DNA from: Puniceibacterium sediminis
Lineage (GTDB): Bacteria > Pseudomonadota > Alphaproteobacteria > Rhodobacterales > Rhodobacteraceae
NCBI RefSeq assembly: GCF_900188035.1
Contig: NZ_FZNN01000015.1
Coordinates: 55,830 to 119,829 of the forward strand
Direction of reading: 5' to 3'
DNA: 64,000 nt
Below are positions 26,377-35,737 of the stretch, in pieces. The notes beneath the pieces are model-generated. The model had not been told where the DNA came from and did not search any database. It saw only the letters and a program-made list of their open reading frames with translations. The translations under genes were made by a program, and so were the position numbers. Within the stretch, counting starts at the first letter, position 1; every line of letters begins with the position of its first letter.

Positions 26377-27573
26377 TCATTCGGCGGCAATGGCCTTGCC
26401 CGATTTCGCAGCTGTGCTGGTGAAATAGTCGATGGCGGCACCAACACCCGATCCGGCCTTGATGTTCATGCCGACGTCGATCATCGACATCTCGGCGACG
26501 GACAGCGCCGTGCTCACCATGCCTTCGTTCAGCCAGCCAAGATGGCCGATGCGGAACACGCGGCCCATGACCTTGGACAGACCGGTCCCGAAAGACGTGT
26601 TGTATTTGCTGTAGCCCGTCGCGATCACGTCGCGGGCATCCACACCGTCGGGAACCAGGATCGCGCTGACCGTGTTGGAATGCCACTTCGCCTCTTTCGC
26701 GCAAAGCTTGAGGCCCCAGGCATCAACCGCCGCCCGGACACCCGAGGCGAGGCGGTGGTGACGGGCCCAGATGTTTTCCAGCCCTTCGGCGTGGATCATG
26801 TCACAGGCCACATCCAGCCCGCGCAGCAGCTGGGTTGCGGGCGTGTAGGGGAAATACCCCTGATCGTTGGTGGCGATCATATCTTCAAAACTGAAGAAGG
26901 TGCGGGGATATTCGGCGTGTTTGTGCGCCTCAAGTGCCCATTTGGAAACCGAAAGGATGCCGATGCCCGCAGGCAGCATAAAACCCTTTTGCGATCCGGA
27001 CACGGCACAGTCCACGCCCCAGGCATCCTGATCGAATTCGATCGACCCGATCGAGGACACACCATCAACCATCAGCAGGGCAGGGTGGTTGGCCGCGTCC
27101 AGTGCTGCACGCACGCCCTTGATATCTGAACTCACACCGGTGGCGGTTTCGTTGTGCGTGGCGAAGACGGCCTTGATCTCATGGCCGGGGTCGGCCTTGA
27201 GACGGGTGGCGTATTTCTCGACAGGGACACCTTCGCCCCACTCGCATTCGATCACCTCCACATCAAGGCCAAGGCGCTGCGCCATGTCGACCCAAAGATG
27301 CGAGAACTGGCCAAACCGACTCATCAGGACCTTGTCACCGGGGGAAAGCGTGTTCTGGATCGCCGCTTCCCATGCGCCAGTGCCCGAGGAGGGGTAGAGG
27401 AAGACGCGGCCGGTTGTGTTCTTGAACACCTTTTGCACCTTGGCGAACAACGGCTTGGTGAAGTTGGGGAAATCAGGCGCGCGCATGTCCTGCATGCAGA
27501 CATTCATCGCCATGCGGACCTCTTCGGGCACGTTTGTCGGACCCGGGATGTATAGGTGATTGTAGCCGGCCAT
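26377..27573 (-). CDS. sgaA: Serine-glyoxylate aminotransferase
   Basis: A 398-residue class V PLP-dependent aminotransferase. It converts serine plus glyoxylate to hydroxypyruvate plus glycine, a defining serine-cycle step. Signature start YIPGPTNVPEEVR, PLP-lysine region VSGSQKGFMLP, and a C-terminal RIGHLGWLNE typical of AGAT/SgaA. The ATG at 27573 is preceded by GGGAGGAAACACC; the frame extends further upstream without homology. First gene of the operon; the 234-bp space to the LuxR gene should hold the promoter. Confidence 0.95.
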   Translation of the reverse strand: MAGYNHLYIPGPTNVPEEVRMAMNVCMQDMRAPDFPNFTKPLFAKVQKVFKNTTGRVFLYPSSGTGAWEAAIQNTLSPGDKVLMSRFGQFSHLWVDMAQRLGLDVEVIECEWGEGVPVEKYATRLKADPGHEIKAVFATHNETATGVSSDIKGVRAALDAANHPALLMVDGVSSIGSIEFDQDAWGVDCAVSGSQKGFMLPAGIGILSVSKWALEAHKHAEYPRTFFSFEDMIATNDQGYFPYTPATQLLRGLDVACDMIHAEGLENIWARHHRLASGVRAAVDAWGLKLCAKEAKWHSNTVSAILVPDGVDARDVIATGYSKYNTSFGTGLSKVMGRVFRIGHLGWLNEGMVSTALSVAEMSMIDVGMNIKAGSGVGAAIDYFTSTAAKSGKAIAAE

Positions 27574-27807
27574 TGGTGTTTCCTCCCTACGGAAATCCTG
27601 TGGATATGCGTTTCTCTGCGGTTGAGGATGCCAGCGGGCTCGGTCGCTCAGAACACCTTGCAGGATAGGAAAGCACGTCCCGGGGATGGGTTTAAGCCTA
27701 CCCGATGGGGGCGCGGGCGGTCTGTGCACCTTGGGGTTGCCAGCTGTTGCCCTGCGGCGGAATTGAGCTGTTGCGGGTTGGAAACAGATCTTGCGTTGGC
27801 AAGACTT

Positions 27808-28440
27808 TCAATCCTCAGCCTCGCGCGAATAGACCGCGACGGCCATGGCGCGGTTGCGTACGTCCAGCTTGTCATACAGATTCTTGAGGTGGTATTTCAC
27901 CGTGTTTTCGGAAATGCCCGTCCGGTTAGCAATCTGTTGATTGGTCCAGCCACGCGCCAGAACGGCCAGCAATTCGCGTTCGCGCACCGTCAGGTGCGCC
28001 AGCGGTGTGTCGTTGATCTGCGTCACATCTATGTAGGGCACGCACAGCCGCCCGTTCGCGACCGCGTGAAGCGTGTCGAACAGAACCGACGGATCATCGA
28101 ACTGATAGCAATATCCAAGCGCCCCGAGCCGCACCGCCTGACGCACATGGCCAAGATCGCGGCTGTTGGAAAAGATCGTCGTGCGGAGCTTGCTTTGACG
28201 CGCCTTGAGAGCGCGCAACACATCCGGGGCGGTCATGTCCGACAACTGCCAGGACAAAACTACGACATCCATGTCTTCCTCGGGCATGGCCAGGATGTCG
28301 GCACCGCTTTCCGTGGTTGCGACCAGACGGAACCGCTGATCACCCTTGAAGCACATGCCAAGGGCCGAAACGACAAGCGGATTGGGCTCGGCAAGGACGA
28401 CCCTGATCTGGGCCTCCAGCGCTTCCGGCGGATTTTGCAT
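27808..28440 (-). CDS. LuxR-family regulator with degenerate receiver domain
   Basis: A 210-residue protein of NarL/FixJ layout: a receiver-like domain (about residues 12-125) and a LuxR helix-turn-helix (about 145-205: LTVRERELL, WTNQQIANRTG, ENTVKYHLKNLYDKLDV). The usual phospho-Asp is replaced by serine (VVVLSWQL) and the acidic pair by Ala-Glu (VVLAEPN), so it is unlikely to be phosphorylated normally and may sense a ligand or act constitutively. It lies between sgaA and ftfL and is divergent from ftfL, so control of serine-cycle genes is likely by position. No kinase is next to it. Confidence 0.88.
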   Translation of the reverse strand: MQNPPEALEAQIRVVLAEPNPLVVSALGMCFKGDQRFRLVATTESGADILAMPEEDMDVVVLSWQLSDMTAPDVLRALKARQSKLRTTIFSNSRDLGHVRQAVRLGALGYCYQFDDPSVLFDTLHAVANGRLCVPYIDVTQINDTPLAHLTVRERELLAVLARGWTNQQIANRTGISENTVKYHLKNLYDKLDVRNRAMAVAVYSREAED

Positions 28441-28700
28441 GGTTCTCCTCCCGACCCCACGGAGATGATGATTTTTTCATCAATCCGCAAAGCAGACCTG
28501 ACCGTCGCATTCAAGTCTACCTATTCTTTCGGCTGCGTGACAAAATGCGCAACTTTATTTCCCGCCCGACTGGGTAGGTTGAGTTTTCCGGGCGGGCGGA
28601 ATCTCGTCGCGAAACGGCAATTCTACCAACTGGCTAGTTGCCCTGACGATATGTTCCATGGCAGTCGCTGGGGGTTGCCAGGGACCCGGGAGGAGAAACC
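28441..28700. promoter_or_regulatory. Divergent control region between luxR-type gene and ftfL
   Basis: 260 bases between two divergent starts. GGGAGGAG just before 28701 is the ftfL ribosome site, and the complement just after 28440 reads GGGAGGAGAACC for the regulator. An A/T-richer stretch at about 28466-28560 is the best candidate for promoters. No perfect operator palindrome was seen. Confidence 0.45.
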
Positions 28701-30377
28701 ATGAGCTACAAGACAGATATTCAAATCGCCCGCGAGGCTTCGAAACGACCGATACAAGAGATCGGGGCCAAGTTGGGAATCGGCGCAGGGGACATGTTGC
28801 CTTATGGCCATGACAAGGCGAAGATCTCGCAGGACTTCATCAATTCGGTTCAGGACCGCCCCAACGGCAAGCTGATCCTGGTGACCGCGATCAACCCGAC
28901 CCCGGCCGGCGAGGGCAAGACCACGACCACAGTGGGTCTGGGCGACGGGCTGAACCGGATCGGCAAGAAGGCGGCGATCTGCATCCGCGAAGCATCGCTT
29001 GGCCCGAACTTCGGCATGAAGGGTGGCGCGGCCGGCGGCGGATACGCGCAGGTGGTGCCGATGGAGGATATGAACCTCCATTTCACTGGCGATTTCCACG
29101 CAATCACGTCGGCGCATAACCTGCTGAGCGCGATGATCGACAATTCCATCTACTGGGGCAATCCTCTGGACATTGATCAGCGGCGGGTCGTCTGGCGGCG
29201 TGTCCTCGACATGAATGACCGGGCGCTGCGCGATGTGGTGACGTCTCTGGGCGGCGTGGCGAATGGCTTTCCGCGCCAGACGGGGTTCGACATCACCGTC
29301 GCATCCGAGGTCATGGCGATCCTGTGCCTGGCAAAGGATCTTGCCGATCTTGAAAAGCGTCTGGGTGACATGATCGTCGCCTATACCCGTGAGAAAACGC
29401 CGATCTATTGCCGTGACATCAAGGCAGATGGTGCAATGACAGTTCTGCTGAAGGACGCGATGCAGCCGAACCTTGTGCAGACTTTGGAAAACAATCCGGC
29501 CTTCGTGCATGGTGGCCCGTTCGCCAACATCGCCCACGGCTGCAATTCGGTAATTGCCACGACGACGGCCCTGAAACTGGCCGATTACGTAGTGACCGAG
29601 GCTGGATTTGGTGCCGACCTTGGCGCCGAGAAATTCCTGAATATCAAGTGCCGCAAGGCGGGCCTGTCGCCCGATGCAGTGGTGATCGTCGCGACCGTTC
29701 GGGCGATGAAGATGAACGGTGGTGTCGCCAAGGGTGATCTTGGGGCCGAAAATGTCGCGGCAGTCGAAGCGGGTTGCCCGAACCTTGGTCGGCATATCGC
29801 CAATTTGCAGTCGTTCGGCGTGCCCGTGTTGGTTGGCATCAACCATTTCGCAGGCGACACAGATGCCGAAGTGCAGGCGGTGAAGGATTATGTCGCCGGG
29901 CTGGGTGCCGAGGCGGTGCTGTGCAAACATTGGGCAGATGGCGGTGCGGGAATCGAAGAAATGGCACGTAAAGTTGCCGATCTCGCGGATTCCGGTGTGG
30001 CCAAGTTCAAGACGCTTTATCCTGACGATATGCCGCTGTTCGAGAAAATCGAGAGCATCGCAAAGAATATCTATCACGCGGATGGCGTGGTGGCTGATGG
30101 CAAGATCAGGACACAGCTGAAGGAATGGGAAGCGCAGGGTTATGGCAAACTGCCGATCTGCATCGCGAAGACGCAGTATTCGTTTACCACCGACCCAACG
30201 GTGCGCGGCGCCCCCACCGGGTTTACCCTGCCGGTCCGCGAGGTGCGGTTGTCGGCAGGGGCGGGTTTTGTCGTCGCGATCTGTGGCGAGATCATGACCA
30301 TGCCGGGCCTGCCGCGCAGGCCAGCATCCGAAGCGATCCACCTGAATGATGAGGGATTGATTGAGGGGCTGTTTTAA
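28701..30377 (+). CDS. ftfL: Formate-tetrahydrofolate ligase
   Basis: A 558-residue enzyme (also fhs) forming 10-formyl-THF from formate, THF and ATP. The P-loop [14 protein letters not shown] lies near residue 70, and ATQ-free bacterial features such as [21 protein letters not shown] and the [14 protein letters not shown] ending are intact. Full length for the family. In serine-cycle methylotrophs this is the entry of formate into assimilation; formate here would come from fghA. folD follows after 116 bases. Confidence 0.96.
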   Translation: MSYKTDIQIAREASKRPIQEIGAKLGIGAGDMLPYGHDKAKISQDFINSVQDRPNGKLILVTAINPTPAGEGKTTTTVGLGDGLNRIGKKAAICIREASLGPNFGMKGGAAGGGYAQVVPMEDMNLHFTGDFHAITSAHNLLSAMIDNSIYWGNPLDIDQRRVVWRRVLDMNDRALRDVVTSLGGVANGFPRQTGFDITVASEVMAILCLAKDLADLEKRLGDMIVAYTREKTPIYCRDIKADGAMTVLLKDAMQPNLVQTLENNPAFVHGGPFANIAHGCNSVIATTTALKLADYVVTEAGFGADLGAEKFLNIKCRKAGLSPDAVVIVATVRAMKMNGGVAKGDLGAENVAAVEAGCPNLGRHIANLQSFGVPVLVGINHFAGDTDAEVQAVKDYVAGLGAEAVLCKHWADGGAGIEEMARKVADLADSGVAKFKTLYPDDMPLFEKIESIAKNIYHADGVVADGKIRTQLKEWEAQGYGKLPICIAKTQYSFTTDPTVRGAPTGFTLPVREVRLSAGAGFVVAICGEIMTMPGLPRRPASEAIHLNDEGLIEGLF

Positions 30378-30493
30378 CTCAGACCTCCGAGACAAGTCGC
30401 CATCAGGTCGATGATGTCTCCGGTGGGAAAATTTTGACCCAGAGTTGGGGAAGGGCGGTGTCCCGACCCCGGCTTTTGATGAATGGAGATCCG

Positions 30494-31396
30494 ATGACGG
30501 CGACAGTAATTGACGGCAAGGCGTTTGCCGCGAAAGTCCGCGCGCAGGTGGCAGAGCATGTGACCAAGCTGAAGGAAACCCACGGCATCACGCCCGGTCT
30601 GGCCGTGGTGTTGGTCGGCGAAGATCCGGCAAGTCAGGTCTATGTCCGCTCCAAGGGCAAGATGACCGTCGAAGTTGGCATGAATTCCTATGAGCACAAA
30701 TTGGATGCCGACACATCAGAGGCGGACCTTCTGGCGGTGGTGGACAAGCTGAATAATGATCCGGCGGTGCATGGCATTCTGGTTCAGCTGCCGCTGCCCA
30801 AGCATCTGGATTCGGATCTGGTGATCAATTCCATCGATCCGGCCAAGGATGTGGACGGGTTCCATATTTCCAACGTGGGCCTTCTGGGGACAGGACAGAA
30901 ATCGATGGTGCCCTGTACGCCGCTGGGGTCGCTCATGATGCTGCGCGATCATCACGGCAGCCTGTCGGGGATGGATGCGGTGGTGCTTGGTCGGTCCAAC
31001 ATCGTAGGCAAACCGATGGCACAACTGCTGCTGAACGACAGCTGCACGGTCACGATCGCGCATTCCCGTACCAAAAATCTGGCGGATGTGGTCCGCCGCG
31101 CCGATATTGTTGTCGCTGCCGTAGGTCGCCCGCAGATGGTGCCGGGCGACTGGATCAAACCGGGGGCAACAGTGATCGACGTGGGTATCAACCGCATCGA
31201 CGCGCCGGAAAAGGGCGAGGGTAAGACACGGCTTGTCGGGGACGTCGATTACGACCCCTGCTCCAAGGTGGCCGGGGCGATCACCCCTGTTCCGGGCGGG
31301 GTCGGGCCGATGACCATTGCCTGCCTGCTGGCCAACACGGTCACCGCCTGCTGCCGCGCCAATGGGCTGTCCGAGCCCGAGGGGCTGACAGCCTGA
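30494..31396 (+). CDS. folD: Bifunctional methylene-THF dehydrogenase / methenyl-THF cyclohydrolase
   Basis: A 300-residue FolD. Catalytic lysine region [11 protein letters not shown] (the canonical YxxxK), PxPKH motif [14 protein letters not shown]-binding [11 protein letters not shown] and the ending [10 protein letters not shown] are intact. It turns 10-formyl-THF into methylene-THF, which supplies the serine cycle; it replaces the MtdA/Fch pair of Methylobacterium. The start at 30494 ([10 protein letters not shown]) follows GGAG; the frame reaches 30434 without homology. Downstream is a stem-loop at 31403-31434. Confidence 0.95.
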   Translation: MTATVIDGKAFAAKVRAQVAEHVTKLKETHGITPGLAVVLVGEDPASQVYVRSKGKMTVEVGMNSYEHKLDADTSEADLLAVVDKLNNDPAVHGILVQLPLPKHLDSDLVINSIDPAKDVDGFHISNVGLLGTGQKSMVPCTPLGSLMMLRDHHGSLSGMDAVVLGRSNIVGKPMAQLLLNDSCTVTIAHSRTKNLADVVRRADIVVAAVGRPQMVPGDWIKPGATVIDVGINRIDAPEKGEGKTRLVGDVDYDPCSKVAGAITPVPGGVGPMTIACLLANTVTACCRANGLSEPEGLTA

Positions 31397-31402
31397 GAAA
31401 CA

Positions 31403-31434
31403 CAGCACCCGCCGGAACTATCTGGCGGGTGCTG
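31403..31434 (+). terminator. Stem-loop after folD
   Basis: A perfect 11-bp inverted repeat (31403-31413 with 31424-31434) with a 10-base loop starts 7 bases after the folD stop. No long T-run follows (TACCGTCC), so termination may be partial or Rho-assisted. Confidence 0.6.
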
Positions 31435-31709
31435 TACCGTCCCTACGCATCACTTCGGCTTCGATAACGGCTGCCCCTGATATTACATCTGTGGGTCCCG
31501 GACATGGCGCCGACATCACGGAAATCCGTGCTACGCATAAGTACGTCGCAATTTAGCGTCCAACTACAACCACGGATCAGGCTTGACAGCCCATCCGTGG
31601 CCGCAACCTGCCAGCCGGTCCGATCGGCGTCTCCGCACGTATTTGGGGGATCCCGGTGGGCGGTATGCGGTCCGCCGCGCTGGCGCTGTTTGACGGCTTC
31701 ATTCCAGGG
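31435..31709. other. Non-coding stretch between convergent folD and ppc
   Basis: Part of a 313-base gap between folD and ppc. Besides the folD stem-loop it holds an 8-bp inverted repeat (31570-31577 with 31593-31600) that could end ppc transcription from the minus strand. Open frames crossing it on the plus strand run antisense into ppc and show no known family. Confidence 0.4.
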
Positions 31710-34445
31710 TCAGCCGGTCCAGCCAAGACCGCTGGAAATGACGTGGATCGTCATCAAAAGCGCGTCGACTTCGGCCGGGTCAGCCTTGTCCGCGCCACCG
31801 GCCCGGCGCACATGGTCAAGCAGGTCGATCTGCAGGCGGTGCACGCCAGCCATTTGCGGTGCGATGCTGTTGGCCTGTTCGCGAAAGACCGGAAAGCGTT
31901 CGCACAGATCGCGCCCGCCAGCCACCGCCAGGATCATGCTGCGGGTCAGGTCGTGTTCCGCCTGCACCTTACCAAAGATCGACGCGCGGGTGGCCGGGTT
32001 CTGCACCAGTTCGGAATAGGCACGGGCTGTATCCATGTCGGATTGAAAGAGCACCTTCTCCGCCTCGTCGATCACCAGCCGGAAAAGCCGGGAACGTTCG
32101 AACATGCGGCGGAGCAGATCAAGGCCATCATCACCACGCACGCGCGTGAACGCCGCCAGCGCCGAGCCGATACCATACCAGCCGCTCAGCATGTGCCTGT
32201 TCTGGCTCCAGGCAAAGACCCAAGGGATGGCGCGCAGGTCTGACAGATCGCGCGCAGAAGTGCCAAAGCGTTTCGCCGGTCGCGATCCGATCTTGAGCAG
32301 AGACAATTCATCCACCGGGCTGCTTTCGTGGAAATAGTCGATGAACCCGGGGCTGCGCACCAGATCGAGATACTTGATCTGGGACAGACCGGACAGCGCC
32401 TCCATCGCCTCGTTGAATTCGGGCGTGTCCGGCTCTGTGTTCCCGGTCTCAAGCGTATGGGCCAGAACCGCGGCAGAGAGATATTCGAGATTTCCAAGGG
32501 CCGTGCCGCGGTTGGCAAACTTTGCCGAGACGATTTCGCCCTGTTCCGTCACACGCAACCGCCCGTCGACAGTGCCCGCAGGCTGCGCGGCAATGGCGCG
32601 CCCGGCGGGGGCGCCCCCGCGGCTGACAGACCCGCCTCGACCGTGGAAAAAGGATACCCTTACGCGGTGCTTTTCGCCGACGCGGCGCACGGCGGTCTGC
32701 GCCTTGGCCAGCTCCCAGTTCGACGTTAGGAACCCGCCATCCTTGTTGCTATCGGAATAGCCAAGCATGATCTCCTGCACATCCCCGGCCTCGCGCATGG
32801 CGCGACGCACGGTGCGGTTGGCGAAAAGCTGGTCAAGGATTTCTGTCGCCGCGCGCAGGTCGTCGATGGTCTCAAGCAGGGGCACGACCTCAATGTCGGT
32901 GGGCAGGTCATGCGTATCGGCCGCGGCGGTCCAGCGTGCCAGTAGGTAAACCGCAAAGATGTCATCTGTCGAGGTTGTCATCGACAGGACCACCGCGCCG
33001 ATGGCCTGCCGGTCCTGTGCACGCGTCCGGGCAACAAGACTGAAGAGGTCGAGCGTCTCGTTCGCCTCATCGGGCAGGTCACCAAGCGCCGCGCGATCCA
33101 GAGGTGTTTCGTCCTGTAGCGCCTTGGCGAGCATTTTGGACCAGTCCGCCGTACCTTCTTGTGGGCAGTCCCCACCGCGCGCCGCGAACACGGCGGCGAC
33201 AGTACGGTTGATCACCGTCGCGTTCTGGCGGATGTCGAGCGATACTGTGCGGAAACCAAAGGTATCGATCCGGCGCAGCAACGGGCGGGCGCGCCGTGCC
33301 GCGACCCTATGCGCAGCTGATTGCACAAGTGCCGTGTCCAGCGCCTGGACCAGCGTGCGGAATTCGCGGGCAGAGGCGAATGGCGTCACATCTGAGACAG
33401 CACCCAGAGTGGCATCAAGGCGCAGAAGCAGCGCGGTGGAAAACTGGCGGAAGGGTTCAGCAGAGTTCTGCACACGGGTGTGATCCGCAGCACTTCCACA
33501 GAGATCAAGCTGAACGGCCACCAGTTTGAGGAATTCCTTCGGTACTTCTGTCACGCTGAGGCTGAGCGACAGCTCGCGACAAAGTTCGGCGAGTGTGGGG
33601 CGATAGGACCTGATCGCCGCCACGCGGTATTCGACCAGCGCGTCCCGCGTCACCTTCGCGGTCACATGCGGATTGCCGTCGCGGTCGCCGCCGATCCAGC
33701 TTGAGAACCGCAGGAAGGGGGCTGGTGACAGACCTTCGTAGGATTGACGCAAGGCGTGTTCCAGGGTGTCCTGAAGCGCGGGCACCGCCGTATAAAGCAC
33801 CTCGCGAAAGAAATAGAGGCCCCACTGTACCTCTTGCGCAACGGTCGGTTTTTCCAGACGCAATTCTCCGGTCAGCCACAGGATTTCGATCTCGGCCGTC
33901 AGGGCCTGAAGATGCGCCTCCTGTTCGCGGGGGGCCCAGTTCCGGCCCATGAGGTCCGTCAACCGACGATAGATGCGGCGGTGGGTTTCCAGAACCGTAA
34001 CACGCTTGGTTTCGGTCGGGTGGGCGGTCATGGTGGGGGCGACGCGCAGTTTTTGCAGTGCCGTCTCCATCATTTCGCGGTTCTTGCCGCCCCCGGCCGC
34101 ACGGGAAAACACCTCGGCAAAGGATCCGGGAATGTCTGCGGCGTGCCCGGCGCGCTCGATCTCGCGGCGCATCTGGACGGCTTCGAATTCCCGGGCGATG
34201 GCCAGCAGCTGATGCCAGGCACCCAAAGCTTGCAGCGCCATAAAGCGTTCGCCCGCAGGCAGGCTGTCGACAGACCTGCGCCCATCCAGAAGGCGGGCAA
34301 CGTCGCTGACCTGACCCCGGGTCACGGCCACGAGGCATCGGGTGAGCATTGCCTGAATGTCAGAACTGCGGGTTGTGCTCACCGGTTCGATACGCCGGTG
34401 ATCGGGCGCCGCCGATGGATCGGGAAGGGTGCTGGGAATGTTCAT
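31710..34445 (-). CDS. ppc: Phosphoenolpyruvate carboxylase
   Basis: A 911-residue enzyme forming oxaloacetate from PEP and bicarbonate, the carbon-fixing step of the serine cycle. Catalytic His in MTAHPTETKR, SSWIGGDRDGNP, GYSDSNKDGG and FHGRGGSVSRGG are intact. The C-terminus reads SSGLGWTG, lacking the Arg-Asn of the usual RNTG ending. The start at 34445 begins MNIPSTLP; the ribosome site is weak (GGAA). Transcribed alone, convergent with folD. The next gene is a GntR regulator about 500 bases away. Confidence 0.95.
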   Translation of the reverse strand: MNIPSTLPDPSAAPDHRRIEPVSTTRSSDIQAMLTRCLVAVTRGQVSDVARLLDGRRSVDSLPAGERFMALQALGAWHQLLAIAREFEAVQMRREIERAGHAADIPGSFAEVFSRAAGGGKNREMMETALQKLRVAPTMTAHPTETKRVTVLETHRRIYRRLTDLMGRNWAPREQEAHLQALTAEIEILWLTGELRLEKPTVAQEVQWGLYFFREVLYTAVPALQDTLEHALRQSYEGLSPAPFLRFSSWIGGDRDGNPHVTAKVTRDALVEYRVAAIRSYRPTLAELCRELSLSLSVTEVPKEFLKLVAVQLDLCGSAADHTRVQNSAEPFRQFSTALLLRLDATLGAVSDVTPFASAREFRTLVQALDTALVQSAAHRVAARRARPLLRRIDTFGFRTVSLDIRQNATVINRTVAAVFAARGGDCPQEGTADWSKMLAKALQDETPLDRAALGDLPDEANETLDLFSLVARTRAQDRQAIGAVVLSMTTSTDDIFAVYLLARWTAAADTHDLPTDIEVVPLLETIDDLRAATEILDQLFANRTVRRAMREAGDVQEIMLGYSDSNKDGGFLTSNWELAKAQTAVRRVGEKHRVRVSFFHGRGGSVSRGGAPAGRAIAAQPAGTVDGRLRVTEQGEIVSAKFANRGTALGNLEYLSAAVLAHTLETGNTEPDTPEFNEAMEALSGLSQIKYLDLVRSPGFIDYFHESSPVDELSLLKIGSRPAKRFGTSARDLSDLRAIPWVFAWSQNRHMLSGWYGIGSALAAFTRVRGDDGLDLLRRMFERSRLFRLVIDEAEKVLFQSDMDTARAYSELVQNPATRASIFGKVQAEHDLTRSMILAVAGGRDLCERFPVFREQANSIAPQMAGVHRLQIDLLDHVRRAGGADKADPAEVDALLMTIHVISSGLGWTG

Positions 34446-34940
34446 AGCGGCTGCGTTCCAATTCTGTTCGTTGCAACCATGAGACGCCCTGTCACGCGAT
34501 GGCACCAGCACCGGTGGTATAGAAACTGCTGACCATTCGTGGAGATTGTGGTTACCCGTTCGGGGACCAATTCAGGTGTCCGATCTTGGGCCGCGATCAC
34601 GGAGGTACGAAAATCAGTGCGGCTCTCTTCCGCAGCTTGACGTTTACCCGCATCCGTAAACCGTCGGAACACAGATCGCAGCGACGTTCTTCGCTGAACC
34701 GGTGCATGACTACGAACCTATGGGCAGAATACTCATTCGATTAACTCCGCCAGGGACGTTGATCGAACACTTAGACGGCCGCAGTCAGCGTCGAAAAAGC
34801 CATACCGATAAGATTCGCTTCAGCTGTGACAAAGAGCTTTGCATTGGACGACGCGCGGAAATCGGATGTCCGATGCCGCGCATGGCAACAAACCCACAGG
34901 CACGATTATCGCACCTCCTGACTCGACGCGAAGCGCGACG
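34446..34940. other. 495-base intergenic region upstream of ppc
   Basis: It should contain the ppc promoter. Otherwise no intact gene is seen. A plus-strand frame around 34881-34965 reads a short sequence (LLTRREARRYVGKYD) like the first helix of AlpA/excisionase-type helix-turn-helix proteins, then runs antisense into the GntR gene; at most this is a remnant. Overall the base composition is lower in GC than the flanking genes, as expected for non-coding DNA. Confidence 0.4.
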
Positions 34941-35621
34941 TTATGTCGGCAAATATGATTTGAGCCGTGGCATCCCCACGAGATGGCGATCCAGAATGCT
35001 CAGCGCGCGATCCTCATCATGAGCGATCAGTGCTGCGATCAGTTCCCGATGCTCCTTCACAATCACGTCGTTCTGGCCGACGCCCAGTTTCAACGACAGC
35101 ATCGCGACACGGGTCAGATTCGCCTGAAGATTGTCGAACACCTGAACCAGAACAGTGTTGCCCGAGGCTGCGACGATCGCCTGATGGAACTGTCGATTGA
35201 TTTCGACGCTGGACAGAAAATCATCTTCGGACAGCTGTGTCTGCGCTTCGCACAGCTCCTCCAGCCCGTCCGGGACCGGTCGCGCGTCCCGGCAGATGCG
35301 CCGCACCGCGTGGCTTTCAATCATGTGGCGCACCTCGCAGAGGTCTTCGAATTCATCCGCCGACAGCAGCCTGACCATCGCGCCGCGCCGCGGGTGCAAT
35401 TCGACGAACCCTTCGGCGGCTAGCCGATTAAGCGCCTCGCGCACCGGCGAACGCGACACACCGGTCATTTCGCAGGCAATCGCCTCTTCGATGAAACGGC
35501 CGGGCGCAAAGACCCCGCTCAGGATGGCGGCGCGAATCCCGTCATAGGCACGGACACGCGCGGTGACGCCGACAGCCGTGGGCTCCTTTTCCGCGTGTGC
35601 ACGCTTTTCGTGTCTACTCAT
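34941..35621 (-). CDS. GntR-family transcriptional regulator, FCD/FadR-type
   Basis: A 226-residue regulator: winged helix-turn-helix about residues 22-90 (YDGIRAAILSG, EMTGVSRSPVREALNRLAAEG) and an all-helical FCD ligand domain about 95-215 with the metal/ligand-type residues Asp/His (EINRQFHQAI, VKEHRELIAAL). The ATG at 35621 has an excellent GGAGGTGATGA ribosome site. Divergent from hyuA with 116 bp between; the palindrome at 35693-35714 is the probable operator. Likely the local repressor of the hyu-transport operon, relieved by the substrate or a product. Confidence 0.92.
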   Translation of the reverse strand: MSRHEKRAHAEKEPTAVGVTARVRAYDGIRAAILSGVFAPGRFIEEAIACEMTGVSRSPVREALNRLAAEGFVELHPRRGAMVRLLSADEFEDLCEVRHMIESHAVRRICRDARPVPDGLEELCEAQTQLSEDDFLSSVEINRQFHQAIVAASGNTVLVQVFDNLQANLTRVAMLSLKLGVGQNDVIVKEHRELIAALIAHDEDRALSILDRHLVGMPRLKSYLPT

Positions 35622-35692
35622 TCATCACCTCCGGGCGGTTTTCGGGCCGCGTTGCGCCCGCAGATAGCTTTATTCTGGACAAGCGTGTTGTA

Positions 35693-35714
35693 TTCTTCTT
35701 GTATACGTGAAGAA
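35693..35714. promoter_or_regulatory. Probable GntR/FCD operator
   Basis: A 22-base imperfect palindrome: TTCTTC and GAAGAA arms around a central TTGTATACGT. The core fits the TnGTnnnACnA pattern of FadR-subfamily regulators. It lies between gntR and hyuA, 24 bases before the hyuA ATG. Confidence 0.65.
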
Positions 35715-35737
35715 CACACCAAAAGGCCAACAAAGAA

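Noticed and set aside
24035..27129. Long plus-strand open frames opposite mtkA, mcl and sgaA
   Set aside because: The minus strand carries full-length conserved enzymes with ribosome sites; the plus frames lack any family and ribosome site.
28623..30395. Minus-strand open frame (590 codons) opposite ftfL
   Set aside because: Entirely antisense to a canonical formate-THF ligase; rich in His, Arg and Gln as expected for a shadow frame.
31504..32019. Plus-strand frame between folD and ppc
   Set aside because: Runs antisense into ppc, with no known family; treated as chance.
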